Numbered from the stretch's first letter, positions 8,944-17,698 are shown. The stretch is 64,000 bases of DNA from Gp6-AA40 sp035263125 (GCA_035263125.1 DATFRP010000197.1:36212-100211), one strand, 5' to 3'. Translations and numbers: made by a program. The notes: generated by a model from the sequence alone, not told the origin.

Positions 8944-10011
8944 ATGAAGTGGACGCCAGTCGGACTCGCACTCGCCTGCGCCGTAATAGCGGGCTCGCTC
9001 TCAACCCAGGCGGCACAACCCGCCTCGTGCTCTCCATCTGGCGGACTCAATTTCATCTGCGGCGTACAGAATCCCGAGGACCTGGTGCTCGTCCCCAACA
9101 CGCGCTGGATGATCGCGAGCGGCATGGCACCAGGCAGCGGCCTGCACCTCGTCGACACGCGGGCGAAGAAGGTGTCGAGTCTGTACTCCGTCGGCACCGC
9201 CGCCGTCCGCGCAGACAAGACGAAGTACCCCAATTGTCCCGGTCCTCTCGACCCGAAGCTCGCTGTGCTCCACGGCCTGAACCTCCGGACCGCATCGAAC
9301 GCCCGTCATACCGTCTATGCCACCAACCACGGCGGCCGCGAGTCGGTCGAAGTGTTCGAGTTCGACGCAGCCCTCCCGATGCCGACGGCCACATGGGTGG
9401 GATGCGTGCTGCTACCCAAGGGCATGGCGGCCAACAGCGTCGCCTCGTTCAGCGATGGCTCCCTGCTCGCGACCGTGCTCATTCTTCCGGGCAAGACGTT
9501 CGCCGACGCCTTCGCGCAGAAGAACACGGGCATCGTGCTGCAGTGGAAACCCGGGGCTGCGATGTTCTCCCCCATCCCCGGCACCGAGCTCTCGGCGAAC
9601 AACGGGATCGAGACCTCGCCCGACGATCGTGAGTTCTTCGTCGCCTCGACGACAACCAAGCGCATCATCGCCTACTCGCGCGCCAAGCCCGGCGTACCCC
9701 TTCGAACCGCGCAGCTCAAGGAGTTTGGCCCGGACAATGTTCGATGGACGGCCGACAATCGGTTGATCACGGCGGGTTTGATCGACAACGAGCCGGCATG
9801 CGGTGGCGCGCCGAAAACCGAAGAAGGGATCCGCTGTCCACGCGGCTATGTGGCGGTCACGATCGATCCCAAGACGATGGCGGTGACAGAAATCGCACGG
9901 GGACCGGCGACGCCGTCGTTCACCGGTACAGCGATCGCGATGCGCGTGGGCGACGACCTGTGGCTGGGTTCGTTCTTCGCCGATCGGATCGCGTATCGCT
10001 CGCTGAAGTAG
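8944..10011 (+). CDS. secreted SMP-30/paraoxonase-like beta-propeller protein
   Basis: 355 aa from ATG 8944. Signal peptide to about residue 24 (STQAAQ). The body shows repeated beta-propeller blades with the paraoxonase/SMP-30 pattern: HGLNLR, VYATNHGGRESVEVFEF, NSVASFSDGSLLAT, NNGIETSPDDREFFVAST and a terminal WLGSFFADRIAY. These families bind a central calcium and include lactonases and arylesterases, so a periplasmic hydrolase is plausible. Four Cys in the mature part may pair. The substrate is unknown. Confidence 0.75.
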   Translation: MKWTPVGLALACAVIAGSLSTQAAQPASCSPSGGLNFICGVQNPEDLVLVPNTRWMIASGMAPGSGLHLVDTRAKKVSSLYSVGTAAVRADKTKYPNCPGPLDPKLAVLHGLNLRTASNARHTVYATNHGGRESVEVFEFDAALPMPTATWVGCVLLPKGMAANSVASFSDGSLLATVLILPGKTFADAFAQKNTGIVLQWKPGAAMFSPIPGTELSANNGIETSPDDREFFVASTTTKRIIAYSRAKPGVPLRTAQLKEFGPDNVRWTADNRLITAGLIDNEPACGGAPKTEEGIRCPRGYVAVTIDPKTMAVTEIARGPATPSFTGTAIAMRVGDDLWLGSFFADRIAYRSLK

Positions 10012-10085
10012 GGGCCGCGAGCGGTTCTTTTCGGTCGGATCTCTTACGTTCGGGCTTGCGACATCACAACAGTGTTGCTAGTCTC

Positions 10086-11054
10086 ATGCATTCCCCAACA
10101 AGCTCGCCCATGAACTCGACTTTCGGTGCTCGCCTCAAGGCTCAGCGTGAGCAGCAGCAGATCTCTCTGTCCACGATCTCGGAGCGTACCAAGATCAAGC
10201 AGTCGCTCCTCGAGGCGCTGGAACGTGACGATGTCCGGCACTGGCCCCAGGGACTCTTCGGTCGCTCCTACGTGCGCACCTACGCGGAGGCGATCGGGCT
10301 TGATCCGGACGCCACGCTCCGTGAATTCATGGAGTTCCACCCGGTAGAGCCGCAGGTGCCGCTCACCGAGTTGCGAGAGAAGACCGCCGAGCGATCGAAC
10401 CGGTGGCCTCCGACCCGGCTGCAATTTCTGATCGATTCGGCCATCGATGCGTTCCACACACGTCGTGCGGAGCAGAGCCAGAAAGCCGGACCTGATCTCT
10501 CACCGCCAGCCGGCAGCCCGCGCCTGGAACAGCCGGACCCGGCCGTCGTTCGCCCGGCCGACACGCAATCGGCCGATCAGTCGGCGGCGTCCATCGATTT
10601 CCTCGTCCTGGCGAAGTTGTGCACGAAACTGGCGTGTGCAGAAGACGCGCCGGAACTGACTTCAGTTCTCGAAGACGCGGCTGGTGTGCTGGGCGGCGTC
10701 GGCCTGATTCTGTGGATCCCCGATACGATGGGCGTCTTTTTGACGACGGCTTTTGCATATGGCTACCCGGCGGAGATGATCGCGCAGCTGCCGAGCGTGC
10801 CTGCCGAGGCCACCAACGCAATCGCCGAAGCGTTTCGTACCCGCACCACCTGCGTCGTCAAAGGCACCGCTGCCGACAATGGTGCCATCGTTGCACCACT
10901 GCTGACGCCGTCCGGATGCAGCGGTGTGATCTCGCTGGAGATGCGCGGCGGTGAGGAGCAGCGCGACGAGGTGCGGGCGGCCGTGATGATCCTCGCCGCC
11001 CAGGTGTCGACGCTGATGGGATTCTCGGTGCTCGCACACACGCGCAGCGCTTGA
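10086..11054 (+). CDS. RodZ-like helix-turn-helix protein with C-terminal GAF domain
   Basis: 322 aa from ATG 10086; an in-frame ATG at 10110 would give the typical RodZ-like beginning (MNSTFGARLKAQRE), and neither has a clear ribosome site. Residues about 10-80 form an HTH_25-type domain (ISLSTISERTKIKQSLLEALE, GRSYVRTYAEAIGLDP). RodZ proteins then have a membrane helix; here there is none. A disordered Pro/Ser linker leads to a GAF-like domain (about 180-315: GVGLILWIPD, VVKGTAADNGAIVAPLL, GVISLEM). It may be a cytoplasmic sensor or regulator rather than a cytoskeletal protein. Ligand unknown. Confidence 0.75.
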   Translation: MHSPTSSPMNSTFGARLKAQREQQQISLSTISERTKIKQSLLEALERDDVRHWPQGLFGRSYVRTYAEAIGLDPDATLREFMEFHPVEPQVPLTELREKTAERSNRWPPTRLQFLIDSAIDAFHTRRAEQSQKAGPDLSPPAGSPRLEQPDPAVVRPADTQSADQSAASIDFLVLAKLCTKLACAEDAPELTSVLEDAAGVLGGVGLILWIPDTMGVFLTTAFAYGYPAEMIAQLPSVPAEATNAIAEAFRTRTTCVVKGTAADNGAIVAPLLTPSGCSGVISLEMRGGEEQRDEVRAAVMILAAQVSTLMGFSVLAHTRSA

Positions 11055-11059
11055 ACGCG

Positions 11060-11851
11060 CTAGCCGTCTTTCTGGGCGCGGCTCTGTCGCAGATAGTGGG
11101 GGCTGAAACTGAGGCCGTATGACGTTTTCTGGGTCGCCTCCGCCTTGCGTCTGTTGAACTCCTGCCGTGACTCCTCGATCGCCTTCAGTTCCGATTCCGT
11201 GCACTGCCGGAAGGTGATCGGCTCGCGCGGCACGAAGAACACCTGACCGATCGGAAGACTCTGCTCCATCGTGATTCCCTCGCCGGGCTGCAGCACATAA
11301 CGGAACTCCGTTTCGTGCGCATACCAGTCCGTCTCCACGCGGACGGCAAGCATCGGCGCGACCGGCCGCTCGATCATGTTCAGAATCGGCGAATAAACCG
11401 TGTCCCAGCCTGATGGCGTCTGAAAGTTGGTGGCGCCGCGCAGGGCGAGCGCGCCCGCCGGCGTGCCCATGTCCTCGGGAACGATAAAGGCCCGCATCAC
11501 CGCCAGTGCCGCTTCACGCGTCAGCATCGGCGCACCGATGAAGGTCACCTCTTCCTTCATCATGCCCACTGCCCCGACCGACATGCTCATCGTCACTTGG
11601 AAAATCGGCGTGCGCTTGCCGTCCTGTGTCAGCAGGTAATAGACGAATCGATAGCGGCCATCGCCCTCGAACTCGACGTACACCGATTCCTTCGGCTCGA
11701 GCGCGGCAAAGACCATGAAGCCCAGCGAGCTGCCGGCCTCGAGGACGGGACAGTGACGCGCGTGCTGCGGCAGCAGCGGCCTGGACCCCTCGCGCCGAGG
11801 AGCCTGACCGACGCCGGGGCGGCGGAGGTTTGGAAAGAGACGGACTTCCAT
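11060..11851 (-). CDS. DUF6065-like hypothetical protein
   Basis: 263 aa. ATG at 11851 (MEVRLFPN) follows GGAGGA with very short spacing, so the exact start is uncertain. The beginning, with HARHCPVLEAGSSLGFMVF, and the body resemble DUF6065 proteins, which are soluble and of unknown function. No signal peptide or membrane helix. It ends 5 nt from the convergent HTH-GAF gene and starts 25 nt after the methyltransferase stop, so it is probably co-transcribed with the methyltransferase. Confidence 0.65.
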   Translation of the reverse strand: MEVRLFPNLRRPGVGQAPRREGSRPLLPQHARHCPVLEAGSSLGFMVFAALEPKESVYVEFEGDGRYRFVYYLLTQDGKRTPIFQVTMSMSVGAVGMMKEEVTFIGAPMLTREAALAVMRAFIVPEDMGTPAGALALRGATNFQTPSGWDTVYSPILNMIERPVAPMLAVRVETDWYAHETEFRYVLQPGEGITMEQSLPIGQVFFVPREPITFRQCTESELKAIEESRQEFNRRKAEATQKTSYGLSFSPHYLRQSRAQKDG

Positions 11852-11876
11852 TCCTCCGTATCGTATGCGAAACCGA

Positions 11877-12620
11877 TCAGCGCTGTTCCTTGCTGGCGTG
11901 AAAGACCGCGCGATCCTGTCTGAATGCGGCCGCGAGTCTGCTCTTGCCGCGAAGACGATGAACCACGGCTCGCGCCGCTCGATAGGGCGCCGAGCGTTGC
12001 GGCGTGACCGTCCGGACATCGGAGAAACCGGACGTCTTGAGCATGCCTTCGACGGCGGGCACGTTCGGACCCCACCAGTTCGTCGGATCGCCGTTCAGTT
12101 CACGCCCTGGATAGAAGGCAGCCGCGGGACGAGCGAATCCGATCATGTCGACGACGGTTTCGAGAACCAGCAGACGTCGAGTCACCGACGCAACACGTTC
12201 GATCGCGAGATACGGATGTGGGAGGTGATACAGCACACCCAGGAACAGCACCACATCGAACATCCCGACACGTTCTGGTGTGAGCTCCATGACATCGATC
12301 TCGAGATCCTCGACTCGTGAGCCCAGTGCCGCGCGCGCCAGCTCGAATCCCGCCTTCGTGCTCCACGTCGGCCCGCGCCACGCGAACAAGTCGGTGGCGA
12401 GCACCCGCGCGGCGCCCCGGCGCTCGGCTTCGAACGAGAAGAACCCGTCCCACGCGCCGATATCGAGAACCGTGAGGCCTGCAAATGAAGCGGGCAGTCC
12501 GAGGCGAGCGAGGCGTATCGGCGTGTCGTCGACGCCGGGAGTCACGAGGCCGTGTCCGAGATCGATCGAGTGATACCAGCGGATGGCACCGACGCGTGAG
12601 CGGAGGTCCGCAACGCTCAT
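11877..12620 (-). CDS. class I SAM-dependent methyltransferase (CmoB/DUF1698-like)
   Basis: 247 aa. Motif I, VLDIGAWDGFFSFEAERRG, binds S-adenosylmethionine; the acidic ATDLF and the motif IV region FDVVLFLGVLYHLPHP follow in order. The pattern is closest to CmoB-like methyltransferases, but the N-terminal part is short and neighbours give no tRNA-modification context; the substrate could be a small molecule, lipid or sugar. Cytoplasmic. It is followed on the same strand by the DUF6065-like gene. Confidence 0.85.
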   Translation of the reverse strand: MSVADLRSRVGAIRWYHSIDLGHGLVTPGVDDTPIRLARLGLPASFAGLTVLDIGAWDGFFSFEAERRGAARVLATDLFAWRGPTWSTKAGFELARAALGSRVEDLEIDVMELTPERVGMFDVVLFLGVLYHLPHPYLAIERVASVTRRLLVLETVVDMIGFARPAAAFYPGRELNGDPTNWWGPNVPAVEGMLKTSGFSDVRTVTPQRSAPYRAARAVVHRLRGKSRLAAAFRQDRAVFHASKEQR

Positions 12621-12645
12621 GCCGCCATTCTAGTTACTAACGGTC

Positions 12646-12692
12646 GTCGGTGCGACGGATCGCACCGACTACGTCAGAAGGATCGCACCGAC
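12646..12692. repeat. hairpin plus direct repeat between two genes
   Basis: GTCGGTGCGA at 12646-12655 pairs perfectly with TCGCACCGAC at 12660-12669 over a 4-nt loop, and the right arm recurs at 12683-12692. The 78-nt gap between the methyltransferase start and the DUF4870 stop is mostly this element. It could terminate transcription of the upstream minus-strand gene, but there is no T-tract. Confidence 0.6.
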
Positions 12693-12698
12693 AACAGG

Positions 12699-13112
12699 TC
12701 AGGCGTACATCGGCCGACCATCGCTGAGTGCAAGCCAGCCGCGTGCGACGCGATAGATGAACCAGATGGCGACGATCCCCAGCGGCAGCCACGCAATCAA
12801 GAGTCCGACACCGAACGTGAGCACGACGAAGGCCATGCACAGGCCAGCCCACGCGGCACCAAACCAGAACGTGCGGATCTGCCACCTGAAGTGCGATTCC
12901 AGCCACGTGCCGCGCACATCGCCTCGCTTCACGTAGTTCAGGATGACCGCGACGATCGACGGCCAGCCGAGGAGAAAGGCCCCAACGACTGTCGCGACGG
13001 TGACGATGCCGATCACGAGACTCAGCGCGTGCAGCGCGTAGATGAGATGTGTCCAGGTCACCTGAGAGTCAAGCGACGCCGATACGGGCTGTCCCGAATA
13101 GGATTGGTTCAC
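12699..13112 (-). CDS. DUF4870-like membrane protein
   Basis: 137 aa with three hydrophobic helices (about 25-60, 80-100 and 100-125). The pattern WTHLIYALHALSL, then PSIVAVILNYVKRGDVRGTWLESHFRWQIRTFW, matches DUF4870/Tic20-like small inner-membrane proteins of unknown function. It lies 43 nt downstream of the sortase gene on the same strand, but such genes occur in many contexts, so a link to sorting is only a possibility. Confidence 0.8.
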   Translation of the reverse strand: MNQSYSGQPVSASLDSQVTWTHLIYALHALSLVIGIVTVATVVGAFLLGWPSIVAVILNYVKRGDVRGTWLESHFRWQIRTFWFGAAWAGLCMAFVVLTFGVGLLIAWLPLGIVAIWFIYRVARGWLALSDGRPMYA

Positions 13113-13155
13113 GGTCTGTCTCCACCATGATTGACGGAGGTGGATGGTTCTGTGT

Positions 13156-13782
13156 TCAGAGCTCCGGTGCCGTTTCCTGTTCCCGAGCCGTTCGATCGGC
13201 CCGCGAATGTTCTCCTTTGCTCACCTGTTGGGCAATGACGATGAATCGCTTGGGCGCGGGACCGATGTACCTGAATGGATAGCACGTGATCAGTGTCAGC
13301 GTCGCCCTCTTCGTTGGCTTGAGCACCTCGACGTCGGTCGGCATCACGATCTTCGTTCCGCGCACGTGGTATTCGAGCTCACGGTCGCCGGAGCGGAATC
13401 GAATGACGTCCTTCGGCCGAATCCCGGCGAGACCGCGGAAGAACGTATCGCGGTGGGCGGCGAGGACGCTGTTTCCGCCGCGCCAGGGCAACGGCGTGTC
13501 CGAAAGGTGTCCCACACCGAAGAGCAACGCAGCGCTCTCATCGCCCTCGAGCACGACCGACGAGAGGCCGAGGCGCGGGATCTCGATCACGCCAATCGGC
13601 TTGCCCTCCGCGATCGGGGATGACGTCTCCTGCGGGGATCGTGCTGGCGACTCGATGCGTGGAAGCGCAACGCTGTAGAACGGCTGCACCCATTCCGGTG
13701 AAATCAGTGCAACACCGGTCACCAGTGCTGAGGCGAGCCCCAGCACCAGTAGCACGAGGCCGATCAAGCGCATGAAGATCAT
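13156..13782 (-). CDS. class D-type sortase
   Basis: 208 aa. N-terminal membrane anchor at residues 4-27, then a sortase barrel with all three catalytic residues: H110 in VLAAHRDTFF, C167 in TLITCYPF and R179 in APKRFIVIA. Sortases cleave an LPxTG-like signal and attach the protein to an amine nucleophile. The start overlaps the VWA gene stop (ATGA at 13779-13782), so the two are coupled. A candidate substrate ending in LPKTA is two genes upstream. In a Gram-negative cell the acceptor is not obvious. Confidence 0.92.
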   Translation of the reverse strand: MIFMRLIGLVLLVLGLASALVTGVALISPEWVQPFYSVALPRIESPARSPQETSSPIAEGKPIGVIEIPRLGLSSVVLEGDESAALLFGVGHLSDTPLPWRGGNSVLAAHRDTFFRGLAGIRPKDVIRFRSGDRELEYHVRGTKIVMPTDVEVLKPTKRATLTLITCYPFRYIGPAPKRFIVIAQQVSKGEHSRADRTAREQETAPEL

Positions 13783-14723
13783 CTGCGATCCTCAGATCCG
13801 TCTTCCGCGCGCTGCGCAGCCGTAGCAATGTAGCCGGTCCGCGTTCTGACCTTCAGCCTGCTGCGATCCAGCGCCTGCGCGGTCACACGGATATGATGCA
13901 GACGGCCATCCGCCTTGTCGCCGCCATCTGGCGGTGCATATGCCAGCGTATAGCGGCTGCGGATGTCGGCCGCGATCGAGCCGAGCACCGCTCCAATCGC
14001 CGAGATTCGACGCGGCTCGAACGAGAGACCACCGGTCGCCTCCGCGAGTCGGCGAAGCGCCTTGGGATTCTGATCGCGATTGAGCGGGTCGAGAAGCGCG
14101 ATCGAATAGATCAGCACGTTGGACGCCTGAACCTTCTCGAGGACCTGGTCGAATGTGGCGCGACTGGCGTTGTCGCCGCCATCGCTCAAGACGATCAGCG
14201 CTCTCCGCTCGTGGCGACCCTCTCCGAGACCATCGATCGTCTCCGACAGCGCATCATGAAAAGCCGTCCGGCCGTGCGCGTTGAAGTTCTGCGTCAACGC
14301 AGTGCGCAACTCCTCGACGTCATCGGTGAAGCGCCGATCGGTCGGCAGCACCGGCGTGAGGCGTTCGTTGAAGACGAGCGGCAGGTACTGATCTTCGGGA
14401 TGGCTCGCCAGGGCGAAGCCGGTAATCGCAGCGATGACACGGGCCTTGTTTTCGATCATGCTGCCGCTGCCGTCGATCAGCAGGGCAATCGTCGCGGGTG
14501 CATCCTGCTCGGCGAAGAAGCTCAGTTCCTGGAGTCGTCCTTCGTCGAAGACCTGAAAGGCTGGACGAGGCAGGCCACCGACGAACTCTCCCCGCCCGTC
14601 GGTCACGGAGACATCGAGCACGACGAGATCAGAGCGCGCTCGAAAGTGCGCATCACGCTGGGCCGAGGCCGGGGCCAGACCAAGCGCCGCGAGCACCGTT
14701 GTGAGCAGAATGTGGCGTCGCAT
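13779..14723 (-). CDS. secreted VWFA-domain protein (acidobacterial VWFA type)
   Basis: 314 aa from ATG 14723, which begins a signal peptide (MRRHILLTTVL, ending ASAQ); an upstream GTG at 14747 is less likely. An N-terminal beta domain (VVLDVSVTDGRGEFVGGL) typical of acidobacterial VWFA proteins precedes a von Willebrand A domain with a full MIDAS: DGSGS at residues 84-88, a Thr in GRTAFHDAL and the Asp in LSDGGDNAS. It probably binds a protein partner through a metal. It lies between the LPKTA protein and the sortase, much as VWA adhesins sit with sortases in Gram-positive pilus loci, but has no sorting signal itself. Confidence 0.9.
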   Translation of the reverse strand: MRRHILLTTVLAALGLAPASAQRDAHFRARSDLVVLDVSVTDGRGEFVGGLPRPAFQVFDEGRLQELSFFAEQDAPATIALLIDGSGSMIENKARVIAAITGFALASHPEDQYLPLVFNERLTPVLPTDRRFTDDVEELRTALTQNFNAHGRTAFHDALSETIDGLGEGRHERRALIVLSDGGDNASRATFDQVLEKVQASNVLIYSIALLDPLNRDQNPKALRRLAEATGGLSFEPRRISAIGAVLGSIAADIRSRYTLAYAPPDGGDKADGRLHHIRVTAQALDRSRLKVRTRTGYIATAAQRAEDGSEDRR

Positions 14724-14762
14724 GTGTGATCTCGCTGATTGAACCACACTCGAGCGAGACGG

Positions 14763-14807
14763 AGAGGCGGGTCCGGAGACCCGCCTCTACGGTCCGGCTG
14801 AAGCCGG
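14763..14807. repeat. two adjacent dispersed palindromes
   Basis: The first hairpin has AGGCGGGTC / GACCCGCCT arms over CGGA (14763-14788). The second, CCGGCT-ga-AGCCGG, lies at 14794-14807. CTACG follows each at 14786-14790 and 14812-14816. They fill the gap between the LPKTA and VWA genes and may attenuate readthrough. Confidence 0.7.
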
Positions 14808-14821
14808 TCACCTACGTACGA

Positions 14822-15511
14822 CTACGACTTGCGAAGCAGCTTCACGCCGAGCCCCGCCGCTGCGACGCCGCCCAGCAACAGTAGCGCAAGCGGGCTTGCA
14901 GTCTTCGGCAGCTGATCACGAGTCGCTCCTGCCGCCGGCTGCTCCGGTTGAGCCGGCTGCGCAGGCTGCTGCGCTTGCGCGATCTGCGATTCGGCCGGCG
15001 ATGCTAACGCGGACGCGCCAGCACCCTCGACCACATCAGTCGACTTCTCGGTGTCTGCGATCGGCGGTACTACCGGCTCGTTCTGCGCCGCGGGGGCAGG
15101 CTGCGCTGTCCTGTTCAGAGCGGCCAGCTGCTCCTTCGAGTAGATGAACTCGTATCCGGTTCGCTCACCCACGTACCAATAGGTGCCAACCGCGGGCGGC
15201 GCGCCTGAGGCTGTCTCGAGGAATCGGATCTCTGAATCCCTTGGCACATCGGGCCGCTGAGCCTGAATCGTGCCCAGAAGCGCGTAGCTTTCGGTTCCCT
15301 GCTTGTTCGAGACTTGAATGACGTTCCGGCTCGACTCGGTGTTCGCAATGCGGAACATATACGTGCCGGCCGGCAGAGTCATTCCTGGCAGCGCCACTGG
15401 CCGATTGAACGTGAAATATGTTCGCTTGTCAGATGTGAAGGCGTTGGCGCCACTTGCCAGTGCACAGACAAGCACCACCAACACGGCAGCGGATACATAC
15501 CTCTTAACCAT
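14822..15511 (-). CDS. secreted protein with C-terminal LPKTA sorting signal
   Basis: 229 aa. Signal peptide 1-24 (ASGANA). A beta domain at 25-130 (RPVALPGMTLPAGTYMF, YALLGTIQAQRP) is a type frequent in Acidobacteria. A Pro/Ala/Gln/Glu-rich stalk spans about 135-198. The C-terminus is a textbook tripartite sorting signal: LPKTA at 201-205, a hydrophobic stretch at 207-224, then basic RKS. GGAGGACC precedes the ATG. The sortase two genes downstream probably processes it; the LPKTA-sortase pairing is inference from sequence and proximity. Confidence 0.85.
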   Translation of the reverse strand: MVKRYVSAAVLVVLVCALASGANAFTSDKRTYFTFNRPVALPGMTLPAGTYMFRIANTESSRNVIQVSNKQGTESYALLGTIQAQRPDVPRDSEIRFLETASGAPPAVGTYWYVGERTGYEFIYSKEQLAALNRTAQPAPAAQNEPVVPPIADTEKSTDVVEGAGASALASPAESQIAQAQQPAQPAQPEQPAAGATRDQLPKTASPLALLLLGGVAAAGLGVKLLRKS

Positions 15512-15899
15512 GCTGGTCCTCCTGCCTCCACCTTCTTCAAGATGCCTGCCGATTCCAGCTCGGCCGTGAAAGCGACTGCGGGTGGGTGGCTTACGCCGAA
15601 CAAGCCCAGCAGCACCTGTGTAGTCCAGGTAGAATGGCTGGGTAAGAAGGGCGAGTTGAAGCTTTTCTTACACTACTCAGACGTTCGCAGCGCCTTTCAC
15701 TCAAGGGGCCACCGCAACGATGGGCGTAGGAGCCGTCACCAGACCGGTGAGCGCAGCGTCATCGCGTGCTCCAATCCTCGAAACCGTAACCAGCCCCGAC
15801 GGAAACGTATTTGCGCCTACTTTGCCGCGGTGGGCAACCTATTGCCAGGGTCGCACCGTGCTAGGCTTCCGAGCGCATCGAGTCGGGGACCTCAACTCC
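15512..15899. other. 388-nt intergenic region between divergent genes
   Basis: It separates the minus-strand LPKTA gene from the plus-strand metallo-beta-lactamase-fold gene, so it should hold two promoters. The frame of the latter gene is open across much of it, but the translation is not protein-like. No clear sigma-70 boxes or riboswitch fold was found by eye. The part near 15512 carries the Shine-Dalgarno for the LPKTA gene. Confidence 0.4.
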
Positions 15900-17693
15900 A
15901 TGGAGATCAGGCGGGTGACGAAGCGGGCTGCGGTGGCTCTAATCCTCTTGGCGGTGGTCCTCTGGAGCGTGCCTGCCCTGGCGCAGGTCTCACTGGCAGG
16001 AAACTGGAACCCGTTTCGGAACCACGAAGACGAACAGGATCGCGGACCGGGACCGGATCTCGGCGACTACCTGGGGATTCCGATCAACAACGCTGCACGA
16101 TTCTTCGCCGAGAGCTGGGATGCGTCGCGCCTCACCCTGCAGGAACACCAGTGTCGCGTGCACGTGGCGCCCTACATCTACCATGGCCCTCTTGCCCTGC
16201 GCATCTGGGAGGAGAAGGATCCTGAAACACAGCGCGTGATCGCCATCAGGAACTACATCAGCACCTACGAACAGACGCGCACGATCTGGATGGACGGCCG
16301 GCCTCATCCTTCTGAGTTCGCGCCCCACACGTTCATGGGATTCTCAACCGGCCGCTGGGAGGGCCGACAGCTCGTCGTCACGACCACGCATCTCAAACAG
16401 GGATGGCTGCGGCGCAACGGTGTGCCGGAGAGCGACCAGACGACGCTCGTCGAGCGATTCATCAGACACGACAGGTACATGACGCACGTCGTCATCATCA
16501 CTGATCCGGTGTACCTCGCCGAGCCGATGATCCGTACGACCGATTTCCAGATCGCGACCGACGAGAACACCAACTGGACGTGGCCGTGCGAGTACGTCGA
16601 AGAGATCTCGGGCCGCGCCAAAGGTGAGGTGCCGCACTACCTGCCCGGAGAAAATCCGTTTCTCAAAGAGTTCGTCGATCGGACGCACGTCCCGCCGGTC
16701 GCCGCCAAGGGCGGACCGGAGTCGATCTATCCGGAGTACGCCGAACAGCTGAAGAAGGCTCCTGCCGTGAGCAAAGCGGAGGCGCCCCGCGCGAGTCAGG
16801 CGAAAAACCCCGACACCGGTGGGCTGGAAGTGCTGCCGGTCTCAGGGAACGTCTATCTGCTGGCGGGCGGCGGCAGCAACGTCACCGTGCAGGTCGGTTC
16901 GTCGGGCACGATCATGGTCGATTCGAAGACCGGCGCGCTGACCGACAAGATGCTGGCCGAGATCAAGAAGCTCAATACGTTCACGAACAAGCCGGTGCGC
17001 TACGTGCTGAACACGAGCGCGGATGCCGATCACGTGGGCGGCAACGAGAGCCTCGCGACGGTGCTCGGATCAGCGGCGAGCTGGACGATCATCAACACGC
17101 CGGGCGCGACGCAGACCGCGGTCAACATCTACGCCCACGACAACGTGTCGGCACGCATGAATCAGCTGCCCTCGAGCGCACAGCCGACCGAAACGTTCGT
17201 CGGCGATCAGAAGGAGTTCTATTTCAACGGCGAGCCGGTCTTCATGTATCACATTCCCGCGGCCCACACGGATGGCGACAGCATCGTGTTCTTCCGCCAC
17301 TCCGATGTCGTCGCCACCGGCGACATCATGAGAACCGACAGCTATCCGGTCATCGACCTGCAGAAGGGCGGCAACGTGCAGGGTGTGATCGACGGGCTCA
17401 ACATGGTGCTCGACCTGGCGGTACCCGCGCACCACGAAGAAGGTGGCACCTACATCGTGCCGGGGCACGGGCGAATCTGCGACGAGTTCGACGTCGTCGA
17501 ATATCGCGACATGGTAACCATCATCCGCGACCGCATTCAGGCGATGATCGCGAAAAAGATGACCCTCGAGCAGGTAAAGGCCGCGCGGCCTACCCTCGAT
17601 TACGACTCACGCTACGGCGCAACAACGGGCGCGTGGACGACCGATATGTTCGTCGAAGCTGTCTATCGGAGTCTGAGCAAGAGCGGCCGTTGA
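15900..17693 (+). CDS. two-domain secreted protein: acidobacterial GxWEG domain fused to a metallo-beta-lactamase fold
   Basis: 597 aa from ATG 15900, which starts a signal peptide (to about residue 31, PALAQ). The N-terminal domain (32-290) shares its core GRWEGxxLVV with the proteins at 34906-36681 and 50910-51908 and has no known function. The C-terminal domain (about 315-597) is a metallo-beta-lactamase fold with HIPAAHTDGDS, VVATGD and VPGHGR metal-site motifs. The first motif, normally HxHxDH, reads S373-A-D375-A-D377-H378, so two zinc-site His are missing. It may be a hydrolase with altered metal binding or a non-catalytic relative. Confidence 0.8.
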   Translation: MEIRRVTKRAAVALILLAVVLWSVPALAQVSLAGNWNPFRNHEDEQDRGPGPDLGDYLGIPINNAARFFAESWDASRLTLQEHQCRVHVAPYIYHGPLALRIWEEKDPETQRVIAIRNYISTYEQTRTIWMDGRPHPSEFAPHTFMGFSTGRWEGRQLVVTTTHLKQGWLRRNGVPESDQTTLVERFIRHDRYMTHVVIITDPVYLAEPMIRTTDFQIATDENTNWTWPCEYVEEISGRAKGEVPHYLPGENPFLKEFVDRTHVPPVAAKGGPESIYPEYAEQLKKAPAVSKAEAPRASQAKNPDTGGLEVLPVSGNVYLLAGGGSNVTVQVGSSGTIMVDSKTGALTDKMLAEIKKLNTFTNKPVRYVLNTSADADHVGGNESLATVLGSAASWTIINTPGATQTAVNIYAHDNVSARMNQLPSSAQPTETFVGDQKEFYFNGEPVFMYHIPAAHTDGDSIVFFRHSDVVATGDIMRTDSYPVIDLQKGGNVQGVIDGLNMVLDLAVPAHHEEGGTYIVPGHGRICDEFDVVEYRDMVTIIRDRIQAMIAKKMTLEQVKAARPTLDYDSRYGATTGAWTTDMFVEAVYRSLSKSGR

Positions 17694-17698
17694 AGGGG

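Noticed and set aside
15720..15899. N-terminal extension of the metallo-beta-lactamase-fold protein
   Set aside because: The extra 60 codons precede a good signal peptide at 15900 and are not protein-like.
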